The notes under the pieces were generated by a model. The model did not search any database and had not been told where the DNA came from. It saw nothing but the letters and a program-made list of their open reading frames with translations. A DNA stretch of 64,000 nt from Lachnospiraceae bacterium. Its GTDB lineage: Bacteria > Bacillota > Clostridia > Lachnospirales > Lachnospiraceae. The DNA is taken from the NCBI GenBank assembly GCA_017432565.1, contig JAFRIW010000022.1:1-64000 (forward strand), given 5' to 3'. Positions 9,344-17,361 of this stretch are shown here, one piece after another. How positions within the stretch are numbered: the first letter of the stretch is position 1; the number at the start of each line of letters is the position of its first letter. Made by a program: the position numbers and the translations under genes.

Positions 9344-9946
9344 ATGACAGAGAAAATGATCTGGACGAGAGAACCGGAAAACTATTCCATCACAGAGGAC
9401 CGGATTGAAATTACGACTGAGCCGGGCACGGATCTGTGGCAGCGGACCTATTATCATTTCCGCAACGACAATGCGCCGGCGCTGCAGTTTGAGACGGATG
9501 AGAAGTTCTTCTCTTTTATCGTGAAGACGGATTTTACCGACGCCCATCACCGCTTTGACCAGTGCGGCATCGTGATCTATCTGGACTCGGAGAACTGGCT
9601 GAAGGGGTCGGTAGAGTATGAGAATGAGCAGTTCCAGCACCTGGGCTCCGTGGTGACCAATCACGGCTACTCCGACTGGGCGACCACCGCGATTCCGACC
9701 GATGTCCGGACCATGTGGTACCGGCTCAGCAGAAGAGAGGATGATTACTGTATCGAGTGTTCGCAGGACGGGGAGCACTTCACGCAGATGCGTGTCTGCC
9801 ATCTGTGGGAGGGTGCCGGCACGATCCGCTTCGGCATCTACGCCTGCAGCCCGGAGTCCTCGAGCTTCAAGGCCGTCTTCACGGATATGCAGATCACGGA
9901 GTGCGCCTGGAAGGCCCACGACGGGCAGCAGCCGGATGAGGGGTGA
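9344..9946 (+). CDS. DUF1349-family concanavalin-like protein
   Basis: This 200-residue cytoplasmic protein has no signal peptide. It matches the DUF1349 pattern: an early WTREPENY-like strand, then LWQRTYYHF, a central FDQCGIVIYLDSENWLK, and a C-terminal IRFGIYACSP. Members adopt a concanavalin/laminarinase-like beta-sandwich and may bind carbohydrate, but no reaction is established. It lies 43 bases after the methyltransferase gene with its own GGGAAGG site, and is convergent with the MATE gene. Possibly the last gene of the SpoIIE transcript. Confidence 0.8.
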   Translation: MTEKMIWTREPENYSITEDRIEITTEPGTDLWQRTYYHFRNDNAPALQFETDEKFFSFIVKTDFTDAHHRFDQCGIVIYLDSENWLKGSVEYENEQFQHLGSVVTNHGYSDWATTAIPTDVRTMWYRLSRREDDYCIECSQDGEHFTQMRVCHLWEGAGTIRFGIYACSPESSSFKAVFTDMQITECAWKAHDGQQPDEG

Positions 9947-9983
9947 GGGCTCTTTCTGAATCCGCGGGAACTGTTTTCCGGCA

Positions 9984-11369
9984 TCAGCTGCGCTGATTTT
10001 TCCACTTTCCGGAAAGGAAGAAGGTGCCGCCGATGACCAGCGGCATGAAGCCCGCGAGCGCATCGCCGTACCAGAAGCCCTGGGCGTGCATCTGCAGGCC
10101 AAAGCCGAAAAGCGCCGCCAGGCCGACCCGGGCGATCATACCGTCGAGGATGGCGACCAGGAGGTTCAGGCGGGAATTGCCGGAGCCGTTGATGATGGCG
10201 AAGGCACCGGATCTTGTCGCGGCGCCATAGGCATTTAAGACAATCGGAATAATGATCAGAGAGGATTCGGCCAGCACGGCTGCGTCCCGTGTGAACATCT
10301 CGCAGATCGCCTGCGGGAAGGCGAGAATCAGCGCGGAGACAGTGGTCGCGAAAATCAGGCCGAAGGCGCTGACATAGCCGATGATCTTCGGCACACGGTC
10401 GTAGCGCTCTGCGCCCAGATTTTGCCCGACCATGGAACTGCCGGCAGTGGTGAAGGAGTTGGAAACAATGCCCATCATCATGCCGGTTTTGTTATAGATA
10501 CCCGAAAGAGCGGAGTAGATCATGCCCTCGGCATTGATCCAGCTCGTCAGAACGATTTTGGAAATGTTGATGGAAGCGGACTGAATGGCCATCGGAACGC
10601 CCAGTGCCAGCAGCTTTTTCAGGACCGGAACATCAATTCTGAAGCTCTGCGGACGAAAGTCAAATCCGAAACTCTCCCGATGTCGATAAAGGTAAACCAG
10701 CGAGAAGATGAAGGACACCGCCTGTCCGATGACGGTCGCGAGCGCCGCGCCGAAGACTTCCATATGAAAGACGCCGACAAAGAGCAGATCCAGCACGGTG
10801 TTCAGGACGGCGGCGATGGCGATAAAGACGAAGGGCCTTTTGGAGTCTCCCATGCCGCGCAGAATCGCGGAGACGATGTTGTAGCCATAGATAAAGACCA
10901 GGCCGGCGATACAGGTCACCATGTAGGACATGGTGTAGTCGTAGGATTCCGTGGGGGTATTCAGCCAGTTCAGGATGGGCGTGCGGATCGCAAAGCATAG
11001 GAGGGCGATCGCTGCGGAGACCAGGAACAGGAAGGTGAACAGCGTGCCGATGAGTTTCTGCTGTTCGTCTTTGCGGCCGGCACCGACGGACTGGGCGATC
11101 AGGACCTGGCCTGCGCCGGAGAAGCCCATCGCCAGAAACGTCAGCAGGTGCAGCACGTCGCCGCCGATGGAGACCGCGCTCATGCCCGCGCCGCCGATCA
11201 GCTGTCCGACGACCATCATATCGACCAGGTTGTACACAGCCTGCAGCGCATTCGCGAAAAACAGCGGCAGGGCAAAAGCCAGCAGCTGCTTGGCCACACT
11301 CCCCGTTGTCAGATCCCTGACCATTGTTTTATTCTGAGATTTGTTCTGAGTCTGTTCCTGATCTGCCAT
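9984..11369 (-). CDS. MATE-family efflux transporter
   Basis: This 461-residue membrane protein has twelve hydrophobic segments in two halves, as expected for MATE exporters that expel drugs or metabolites using Na+ or H+ gradients. The NLVDMMVVG motif in helix 1 and the paired GxGxAxAT-like stretch (GAALATVIGQ) are typical. The N-terminus carries about 15 polar residues rich in Gln, Asn and Lys. AAGGAAG lies seven bases before the start. It is transcribed away from the HTH-receiver regulator, with an inverted repeat between them, which suggests control by that regulator. Confidence 0.9.
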   Translation of the reverse strand: MADQEQTQNKSQNKTMVRDLTTGSVAKQLLAFALPLFFANALQAVYNLVDMMVVGQLIGGAGMSAVSIGGDVLHLLTFLAMGFSGAGQVLIAQSVGAGRKDEQQKLIGTLFTFLFLVSAAIALLCFAIRTPILNWLNTPTESYDYTMSYMVTCIAGLVFIYGYNIVSAILRGMGDSKRPFVFIAIAAVLNTVLDLLFVGVFHMEVFGAALATVIGQAVSFIFSLVYLYRHRESFGFDFRPQSFRIDVPVLKKLLALGVPMAIQSASINISKIVLTSWINAEGMIYSALSGIYNKTGMMMGIVSNSFTTAGSSMVGQNLGAERYDRVPKIIGYVSAFGLIFATTVSALILAFPQAICEMFTRDAAVLAESSLIIIPIVLNAYGAATRSGAFAIINGSGNSRLNLLVAILDGMIARVGLAALFGFGLQMHAQGFWYGDALAGFMPLVIGGTFFLSGKWKNQRS

Positions 11370-11413
11370 GAATGGTCTTCCTTCTTTCGTATAGATCCAT
11401 TATAACATACAGA

Positions 11414-11430
11414 ACAGGTAAACCACCTGT
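11414..11430. promoter_or_regulatory. Inverted repeat in MATE/regulator divergent region
   Basis: ACAGGT at 11414-11419 and ACCTGT at 11425-11430 form a perfect inverted repeat with a five-base spacer. A TATAAT hexamer for the MATE gene (minus strand, 11399-11404) lies beside it, so the repeat covers the region where the -35 box would be. It is a candidate operator for the XRE-type protein encoded next to it. Confidence 0.45.
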
Positions 11431-11484
11431 CGATTGTTGGACAGTGTTTTATCATGTATCGTTACGGTGGGAGGTGAACCGGCA

Positions 11485-12381
11485 GTGAAACAATCTTCGC
11501 TAGGATCCTATATCCGCTCCCTTCGGACACAGAAAAGACTGACCCAGCAGGCACTGGCCGATCAGCTGGGCGTCACGGACAAGGCGGTCTCGAAGTGGGA
11601 GCGAAATCTTTCATACCCTGATATTGCATTATTCCCGGCTCTGGCACGCATTCTGGACGTGACGGTGGACGAGCTGCTCGGTGCGTGTATAGATGACAAT
11701 AAGCCGACGAGACTCGTGCGGCTGTATGACCTGACACAGGACATCCGGACGCCGCTGCATATTCTGCTCGGCTGTGTGGAACTGGCAGAGGCGGACTTAA
11801 AGGATACGGAGCGGGTCGCCCGGTATCTGAAGATCATCCGGGCTTCCGGAGATTACCTGCTGAAGGCGCTGCAGAACGAGGGGATTGATCACGCCTCTCT
11901 GGGAGGAGCGATTGAGGAGGAGGCTGAGTCGTATCAGAGCACGTCGGGCCGTTATGATTTTTCCGGCAGGCGGATTCTGGTGGCGGAGGATATAGCCCTG
12001 AACCGCGAGATCGCAGCCGGCATTTTAAGTCAGACCGGGGCGGAGACGGATTTTGCCGAAGACGGGCAGGCCTGCCTTGAGAAAATCAAAGCTGCTCCGG
12101 CCGGGTATTATGACATGATTCTGATGGATCTGATGATGCCGCGGATGAACGGCGTTGATGCAGCTGCGCGGATTCGTCAGCTTGAGGATCCGGTCAAGGC
12201 GTCCATTCCGATCATCGCCATGACAGCCAGTGTCAATGAGAAAGAGCGCAGTGCGGCAATTGAGGCCGGAATGAACGCGTTTACGGAGAAGCCGGTTATG
12301 GTGGACAGTCTGTTCACGCTGATGCAGCAGTACCTTCCCCGGTCATCGGAAGACGACCGGAAACCGGCGGCAGATGCATGA
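11485..12381 (+). CDS. XRE-HTH regulator with degenerate HisKA motif and receiver domain
   Basis: This 298-residue protein has three parts. Residues about 5-62 form a Cro/C1-type HTH (TQQALADQLGVTDKAVSKWE). Residues about 80-130 look like a histidine-kinase dimerisation helix: TQDIRTPLHILLG at 84-96 copies the SHEIRTPL H-box, but Gln85 replaces the phospho-accepting His. No ATPase domain follows. Residues about 162-290 are a full receiver domain with acidic pair Glu168/Asp169, phospho-acceptor Asp215 (LMDLMMP) and Lys269 (TEKPV). The GTG at 11485 was chosen because GGGAGG lies ten bases upstream; a TTG frame from 11434 has no such site. It is divergent from a MATE exporter. It would be a phosphorylation-gated transcription factor, but its kinase is not in the window. 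Confidence 0.8.
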   Translation: MKQSSLGSYIRSLRTQKRLTQQALADQLGVTDKAVSKWERNLSYPDIALFPALARILDVTVDELLGACIDDNKPTRLVRLYDLTQDIRTPLHILLGCVELAEADLKDTERVARYLKIIRASGDYLLKALQNEGIDHASLGGAIEEEAESYQSTSGRYDFSGRRILVAEDIALNREIAAGILSQTGAETDFAEDGQACLEKIKAAPAGYYDMILMDLMMPRMNGVDAAARIRQLEDPVKASIPIIAMTASVNEKERSAAIEAGMNAFTEKPVMVDSLFTLMQQYLPRSSEDDRKPAADA

Positions 12382-13098
12382 TCAGTATCTGAGAACATTT
12401 CCCTGAAAATCCAGATAAGCCGGGGGACAGGACAGCTCGTGCGGTGTATCGAGCGCGGTCCTGAGAATGCCGGCTGCGGATTCTTCAGGGGTGACGGAGG
12501 CAGTGGTGTCCAGGTGGCCGCGCATATAAGTGGCCACGTGTCCGGGATGGATCTGAAGGACCAGGACGCCCTGCTTTTTCAGTGCGTTCTGCACGAGGGC
12601 TCCCTGCATATTGTTGGCGGATTTGGACAGGCAGTAGCCGAACCATCCCTCCCGCCAGCAGTCCTGAATGCTTCCGGCTTCCGAACTGATATTGACGATC
12701 ATTTTCTGTGTGCTGCGGCACACGTGGGAGGCGAGTGCGTTCGTCACGCGCAGGGTCCCGAGGGCGTTGACATTGATGACGCCCAGCATTTCATCAAAAT
12801 CCAAATCATCGCCCACGGTCCGCGTCATATCGCCGAGGATTCCCGCGTTGTTGATCAGAAGATCCAGGCAGGGGGTGGAGGCTGTGACGGTCTGCGCCAT
12901 CAGCCGGACCGATTCGTCGTCCCCGATGTTGAGATTCAGCACCTGCATCTGCCCGGGGTGGGCGGCTGCCAGTTCATCAATGGCTGTCTCTTTCTCATCA
13001 AAGCGGCAGGCCGTGACGAAATACCCGCGCTCCGCCAGCTGCCCCGCCAGCGCGAGGCCGACGCCGTGGTCTGCTCCCGTTACCAGTGCGTACATCAT
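12382..13098 (-). CDS. Short-chain dehydrogenase/reductase
   Basis: This 238-residue protein is a classical-type SDR with a Rossmann fold. The cofactor motif TGADHGVG is at residues 7-14, NNAG is near residue 86, and the catalytic Tyr155-x3-Lys159 (YCLSK) is preceded by the expected Ser (ISSEAG). The cofactor motif has HG in place of the usual SxGIG residues. The C-terminal stretch HPGHVATYM fits family members that act on small carbonyls or sugars; the substrate cannot be told. AAGGAG lies four to seven bases before two consecutive ATG codons, so the true start may be one codon later. It is convergent with the receiver-domain gene, with no gap. Confidence 0.85.
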   Translation of the reverse strand: MMYALVTGADHGVGLALAGQLAERGYFVTACRFDEKETAIDELAAAHPGQMQVLNLNIGDDESVRLMAQTVTASTPCLDLLINNAGILGDMTRTVGDDLDFDEMLGVINVNALGTLRVTNALASHVCRSTQKMIVNISSEAGSIQDCWREGWFGYCLSKSANNMQGALVQNALKKQGVLVLQIHPGHVATYMRGHLDTTASVTPEESAAGILRTALDTPHELSCPPAYLDFQGNVLRY

Positions 13099-13216
13099 CC
13101 TTCTCCTTTATAGTCAGGCGCAGAACGGGGCCGTGTGCCCGTTCCGTGCCTGCTGCCTTCACAGTCATCATTTTAGCATACGTAAAAAGCAGATGCCCTG
13201 ATTCTTCAGAGAACTT

Positions 13217-13245
13217 TTTCCATTCTGTGAAACAGATAGTATACT
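13217..13245 (+). promoter_or_regulatory. Candidate sigma-A promoter for PPK2 gene
   Basis: A -35-like TTTCCA at 13217-13222 and a -10 TATACT at 13240-13245 are separated by 17 bases. The -10 sits inside a perfect 12-bp palindrome ATAGTATACTAT at 13236-13247. It lies about 80 bases before the start codon. Confidence 0.5.
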
Positions 13246-13324
13246 ATGTAAGGGCGGAAAGATGTCCGCAGGGGATGCACCGCCCGGGTCACAGATTGTT
13301 CCATAAGCACGGGAGGAATGGAAA

Positions 13325-14206
13325 ATGTCACAGGATAAGCTGTTTAAACGCTATGAGATTGACGGATCGGAGAAAGTAAAGCTGACGAAGCTGCCGAAGG
13401 ACAGCAAAGAAGACGGTGTGGAAAAGGAAGAAATTCTGGCAGCCTACGACGAGAATATGAAGAAGCTGGGAGAGCTGCAGGAGAGGCTGTATGCGGACGG
13501 AAAAGAGGGACTGATTATCGTCCTGCAGGCGATCGATGCAGCCGGCAAGGATTCGACCATCAAACATGTGATGGGCGGCTTCAATCCGCAGGGCGTCAAG
13601 GTCTATTCTTTTAAAGGCCCGAACACGGAGGAACTCGCGCACGATTACCTGTGGCGGATGAACAAATGCCTTCCGAAGCGCGGCGAAATTTCGATCTGGA
13701 ACCGCAGCCATTACGAGGATGTCGTCGCTGTGGAAATGCACGATCTGTGGGACAAATACGCGATGGCCGCCCGTGCCATCGGGACAGATAAGGACGAGTT
13801 TATCAAAAAGCGCTGTAAGCAGATCCGGAACTACGAGGAATACCTCTACGAGAACAGCTACCGGGTGGTGAAAATCTTCCTGAACGTCTCGAAGAAAGAG
13901 CAGAAGAAGCGCTTCCTGGAGCGTATCGAGCGGCCCGAGAAAAACTGGAAATTCTCCGTGTCGGACATGGAAGACCGGGCGCATTTTGAAGAATATGTCG
14001 ACGTCTATGAGAAAACCCTGAACCGCACGGCGACGAAGACAGCCCCGTGGTACGCACTGCCGGCTGACCAGAAGTGGTACACGCGCTACTTGGTCTCGGA
14101 GATCCTGGTGCATGTGCTGGAGGACTGCGACCCGCAGTTCCCGGAAGTGAGTGCGGAGCAGAAGCTGGCGCTGCAGGAGTGCAAAGCCAGACTCGAGGCG
14201 GAATGA
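13325..14206 (+). CDS. ppk2: Polyphosphate kinase 2 family protein
   Basis: This 293-residue cytoplasmic enzyme transfers phosphate between polyphosphate and nucleotides. The Walker A motif DAAGKDS is at residues 71-77, the Walker B-like WNRSHYEDV at about 125-133, and a lid with RCKQIRNYEEYL follows. Length and the single P-loop domain match one-domain PPK2 enzymes, most like the class that can phosphorylate AMP and ADP; class assignment is inferred. GGGAGG lies eight bases before the ATG. It is a single-gene unit with its own promoter. Confidence 0.9.
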   Translation: MSQDKLFKRYEIDGSEKVKLTKLPKDSKEDGVEKEEILAAYDENMKKLGELQERLYADGKEGLIIVLQAIDAAGKDSTIKHVMGGFNPQGVKVYSFKGPNTEELAHDYLWRMNKCLPKRGEISIWNRSHYEDVVAVEMHDLWDKYAMAARAIGTDKDEFIKKRCKQIRNYEEYLYENSYRVVKIFLNVSKKEQKKRFLERIERPEKNWKFSVSDMEDRAHFEEYVDVYEKTLNRTATKTAPWYALPADQKWYTRYLVSEILVHVLEDCDPQFPEVSAEQKLALQECKARLEAE

Positions 14207-14273
14207 ACCACCCGGACCGGGCAGCCCGGTCCCATTAAACAATGAAGAAAGTAAGAACCGGAGAAAGCTTTAC

Positions 14274-15023
14274 ATGAAAAGAAACGGCAGAATCAGAACA
14301 TTCACCTGCAGACTGGCAGTCCTGCTGCTCGCCATGATGCTCGCATTCCTCACAGCCGTCCCGGCTTCCGCAGCCGGAACCTCGACGAAATCCGGCACGC
14401 AGAGCGGTACACAGTCCGGCACGCAGAGCAGCAGCACGAAGTCCGGCACACAGAGCAGCTCGAAGAGCACTTCGAAGAAGGATGAGCGGAAGATTATCAA
14501 GGCGGAAGAGGACGGGAAAACAGTCCTGTATTTCGAGACCGATCCGGACTGGAAGATCCGGTACTCGGAGGAGATCACGGACGAACTGGTCGAAACGGAG
14601 ATGGCGATTTTCTCCGTGTTCCCGATTCAGTTTGTCCGCCACATCCGGAATTGCAGCAAGGGCGTGACGGTCATGGTCCTCGATAAACTTCCGAAGGACG
14701 CTTCGCTGCGGGAGGAGTACTCGATGGCGCCGATAGCCCCGGACCTGACGCTGCATTTTGCCCATAATACGGCCTTCCTGTCCGTGAAGGGCTCCGACAA
14801 GGTGATCTCGCATCATCTCGACGGACTGGAGCCGGAGGCGGAGAAGAAATGGGACGAGGTGCTCAAGCCGGAGACCATCAGGCTGTACCACCGGTATCAG
14901 GATTCGCTGCCGAAATCCGGCGAGGTTTCCGTGGAGGATTCGATTGTAAACTTCCTGAAGAATAACTATCTCTGGCTCTTCCTGAACTGCCCGAATCTGC
15001 TGGCGATTCTGCTGGAAAAGTAA
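14274..15023 (+). CDS. Secreted protein with Ser/Thr/Gln-rich N-terminal repeat
   Basis: This 249-residue protein carries a signal peptide (hydrophobic core about 10-25, cleavage likely after PASA). A low-complexity segment follows, built from SGTQSG and STKSG units, encoded by short imperfect DNA repeats at about 14385-14480. The rest contains no domain I recognise; it ends in a hydrophobic stretch (LWLFLNCPNLLAILL) that could attach it to the membrane. The ATG at 14274 has GGAG upstream; reading from further upstream would overlap the PPK2 gene in another frame and skip the signal peptide. Confidence 0.6.
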   Translation: MKRNGRIRTFTCRLAVLLLAMMLAFLTAVPASAAGTSTKSGTQSGTQSGTQSSSTKSGTQSSSKSTSKKDERKIIKAEEDGKTVLYFETDPDWKIRYSEEITDELVETEMAIFSVFPIQFVRHIRNCSKGVTVMVLDKLPKDASLREEYSMAPIAPDLTLHFAHNTAFLSVKGSDKVISHHLDGLEPEAEKKWDEVLKPETIRLYHRYQDSLPKSGEVSVEDSIVNFLKNNYLWLFLNCPNLLAILLEK

Positions 15024-15095
15024 GGCCTGAAGCAGGCATTGTACAATCCCTTGTGTTTGTGGTAAGATTTTCCACAAAATAATGAGAATTAAAAT

Positions 15096-15123
15096 GGCTC
15101 ATTCTGTGGAGGAGTGGTGAGCC
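15096..15123 (+). other. Hairpin immediately 5' of the ribozyme cleavage site
   Basis: GGCTCA at 15096-15101 pairs with TGAGCC at 15118-15123, four bases before the predicted cleavage position. It may form an upstream stem that is separated from the mRNA by self-cleavage. Confidence 0.4.
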
Positions 15124-15126
15124 GTT

Positions 15127-15254
15127 AGCGCCAGGACCATACAGGTTGACGAGGTTGGCAGTGATCGAAAGACTCGGCGGATGCTGCCACGGCCGGTGCG
15201 GGTCGTCAGGAAAGAGGCAAAAAGCAGAATCAAAACTGTAACAAAGCTCTTTCC
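15127..15254 (+). ncRNA. glmS-type self-cleaving ribozyme/riboswitch
   Basis: The region carries the conserved glmS ribozyme core: AGCGCC at 15127-15132, GTTGACGAGG at about 15144-15153 and ATCGAA...CGGCGGATGC at about 15163-15184. The stems are present: P1 ACC/GGT, P2 GGCAG/CTGCC, P3 ACGGCC/GGGTCGT with one G-T pair, and a perfect 8-bp P4 GGAAAGAG (15209-15216) with CTCTTTCC (15247-15254). By analogy with the known class, cleavage would fall between A15127 and G15128 when glucosamine-6-phosphate binds, leaving an unstable downstream mRNA. The gene behind it is not glmS but a transferase-glmM-nagB operon. No convincing promoter box was found upstream. Confidence 0.9.
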
Positions 15255-15294
15255 GCCGCGGATCCATAAAGAAAGTGAGGAAATGAGACGATCA

Positions 15295-15954
15295 ATGTAT
15301 ACCATTACAGATTTATATGATCTCGATCACACACTGGCCGCTGACTACCTGTCCGGTTTTACCTATCCCTGGGAGGCGCTGAAGGGAATCAAGGATCTGA
15401 TCCTGCAGCTGGGATCACAGCTGGGAGACGACTACGAGGAAGTGTCGGAGCATGTCTGGGTGCACAAGACGGCGAAGGTTTTCCCGTCCGCCTATCTGGG
15501 CGCGCCCTGCATCATCGGACCGAACACGGAAGTCCGCCACGGCGCGTTTATCAGAGGTTCGGCGCTGGTCGGTGCTGACTGTGTGGTCGGCAACTCCGTG
15601 GAGCTGAAAAACGTCATTCTTTTTGACCACGTTCAGACTCCGCACTACAACTATGTAGGCGACTCGATTCTGGGATATTACAGTCACATGGGCGCCGGGT
15701 CCATCACCTCCAATGTCAAGTCGGACAAGAAGCTCGTCGTGGTTCACAACGGAACCGAACAGATCGAGACGGGTTTAAAGAAGTTCGGCGCGATGCTGGG
15801 CGATCACGTGGAAGTGGGCTGCAACTCGGTTCTGAATCCCGGGACCGTGATCGGCAGAGACTCCCGCGTCTATCCCACATCCTGCGTCAGAGGGGTGATC
15901 CCGGAGAAACACATTTGGAAGAACGACGGCGTCATGGCCGCCATTAAGGAGTGA
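15295..15954 (+). CDS. Left-handed beta-helix sugar-phosphate acyltransferase-like protein
   Basis: This protein of about 219 residues has a short helical N-terminus followed by a left-handed beta-helix from about residue 55 on, with hexapeptide-type turns (VWVHKTAKVFPSAYLGAPCIIG). SHMGAGSITSN and KFGAMLGDHVEVGCNSVLNPG resemble the acetyltransferase half of GlmU and archaeal sugar-1-phosphate N-acetyltransferases; the uridylyltransferase half is absent. It may acetylate glucosamine-1-phosphate (inferred). The start is uncertain: ATG 15283 is too near the GAGG site and ATG 15295 is 14 bases from it. It is the first gene after the glmS ribozyme, and glmM begins 8 bases after its stop. Confidence 0.75.
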   Translation: MYTITDLYDLDHTLAADYLSGFTYPWEALKGIKDLILQLGSQLGDDYEEVSEHVWVHKTAKVFPSAYLGAPCIIGPNTEVRHGAFIRGSALVGADCVVGNSVELKNVILFDHVQTPHYNYVGDSILGYYSHMGAGSITSNVKSDKKLVVVHNGTEQIETGLKKFGAMLGDHVEVGCNSVLNPGTVIGRDSRVYPTSCVRGVIPEKHIWKNDGVMAAIKE

Positions 15955-15961
15955 ACAGGAC

Positions 15962-17311
15962 ATGGGCAAGTATTTCGGAACAGACGGCTTCCGCGGTGAA
16001 GCCAACGATAACCTGACATTCGACCACGCCGTGAAGATCGGCCGGTTCCTCGGCTGGTATTACGGGGCAAAAGAAGGCAAAAAGGCCAGAATCGTCATCG
16101 GCAAGGACACGCGCCGCTCGTCCTACATGTTTGAGTATGCGCTGTGCACAGGCCTGATGGCCTCCGGCGCAGACGCGTATATCATGCACGTCACGACAAC
16201 TCCTTCTGTCTCCTATATCACGAGGACGGACGGTTTTGACTGCGGCATCATGATTTCCGCGTCCCACAATCCCTACTATGACAACGGCATCAAGCTGATG
16301 AACTACAACGGCGAGAAGATGGACGAAGAGACCATCCTCGAGATCGAGAAGTACATCGACGGAGAGATTCCCGAGCTTCCGCTCGCAAAGAAAGCGGACA
16401 TCGGCCGGACCGTGGACTATGTCGCGGGCCGCAACCGCTACATCGGCTATCTGATTTCGCTGTCCAAGTACAGCTTCAACGGCAAGAAGGTCGGCCTGGA
16501 TGTGGCCAACGGCTCCGCCTGGTCCATTGCGAAGGGTGTCTTCGACGCACTCGGCGCCAAGACCTATGTCATCAACAACGAGCCCGACGGTTTCAACATC
16601 AACACCGACTGCGGCAGCACGCACATCGAGCATCTGCAGAAATTTGTCGTGGAGAACGGCCTGGATGTCGGCTTTGCCTACGACGGCGACGCGGACCGCT
16701 GCCTGTGTGTGGACGAGAAGGGCAACGTGGTCACCGGCGATCACATCATGTACATCTACGGTCTGTACATGAAGGAGAGAGGAAAGCTCATCAACAACAC
16801 GGTCGTCACCACCGTCATGAGCAACTTCGGTCTGTACAAGGCCCTCGACAAGGTGGGCATCGACTATGCCAAGACCAAAGTCGGCGACAAGTATGTCTAT
16901 GAAAACATGGTGAAGTACGGAAACCGCATCGGCGGCGAGCAGTCCGGCCATATCATCTTCACGAAGTATGCGACCACCGGCGACGGCATCATGACCAGCC
17001 TGAAGCTGATGGAGGTCATGCTGGCCAAGGAGAAGCCCATGAGCGAGCTGGCAGCGCCGGTTGTGTTCTATCCGCAGGTGCTGAAGAACGTCCGCGTGCA
17101 CAGCAAACCGGATGCGCAGAACGATCCGGATGTGCAGGCAGCGGTTCAGAAGGTGGCGGACGCACTGGGCGATGACGGCAGAATCCTGGTCAGAGAGTCC
17201 GGAACCGAGCCGGTCATCCGCGTCATGGTGGAAGCCGGAACCGACGAGATCTGCGAGAAGTACGTGGACGAAGTCATTGATGTTATCAGAGCGAAGGGCC
17301 ATATTGTCTGA
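15962..17311 (+). CDS. glmM: Phosphoglucosamine mutase (GlmM-type phosphohexomutase)
   Basis: This 449-residue enzyme interconverts glucosamine-6-phosphate and glucosamine-1-phosphate. It begins with YFGTDGFRG, carries the phosphoserine loop ISASHNP with Ser101, the metal loop DGDADR, the sugar-specificity loop GGEQSGH and the C-terminal phosphate-binding RESGTEP. Length and N-terminus fit GlmM better than phosphoglucomutase or phosphomannomutase, though some family members accept several hexose phosphates. It is the second gene of the ribozyme-controlled operon, so its substrate is also the predicted ribozyme ligand. Since no phosphomannomutase is present in the GDP-sugar operon, it might cover that step as well (inference). 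Confidence 0.85.
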   Translation: MGKYFGTDGFRGEANDNLTFDHAVKIGRFLGWYYGAKEGKKARIVIGKDTRRSSYMFEYALCTGLMASGADAYIMHVTTTPSVSYITRTDGFDCGIMISASHNPYYDNGIKLMNYNGEKMDEETILEIEKYIDGEIPELPLAKKADIGRTVDYVAGRNRYIGYLISLSKYSFNGKKVGLDVANGSAWSIAKGVFDALGAKTYVINNEPDGFNINTDCGSTHIEHLQKFVVENGLDVGFAYDGDADRCLCVDEKGNVVTGDHIMYIYGLYMKERGKLINNTVVTTVMSNFGLYKALDKVGIDYAKTKVGDKYVYENMVKYGNRIGGEQSGHIIFTKYATTGDGIMTSLKLMEVMLAKEKPMSELAAPVVFYPQVLKNVRVHSKPDAQNDPDVQAAVQKVADALGDDGRILVRESGTEPVIRVMVEAGTDEICEKYVDEVIDVIRAKGHIV

Positions 17312-17314
17312 CGC

Positions 17315-17333
17315 TTTTACGAGCCTCGTAAAA
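17315..17333 (+). repeat. Perfect palindrome between glmM and nagB
   Basis: TTTTACGAG (17315-17323) and CTCGTAAAA (17325-17333) are separated by one base, in the 50-base gap between the two genes. As RNA the inner pairs must open to form a loop. It may be an RNA processing or attenuation element, or a dimeric protein site. Confidence 0.4.
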
Positions 17334-17361
17334 ACAGAGGAAAACAAGGAGAAATAAAACA

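Noticed and set aside
14242-14277. Eleven-codon leader peptide overlapping the start of the secreted protein
   Set aside because: An ATG AAG AAA frame ends in TGA at the next start, but it has no good ribosome site and no regulatory residues; probably chance.
14235-15077. Minus-strand frame opposite the Ser/Thr/Gln-repeat protein
   Set aside because: Arg/Gln/Leu-rich antisense of a repeat region; no signal peptide or ribosome site.
15181-15294. N-terminal extension of the beta-helix protein
   Set aside because: The frame is open upstream, but this stretch is the P3-P4 part of the glmS ribozyme and has no ribosome site.
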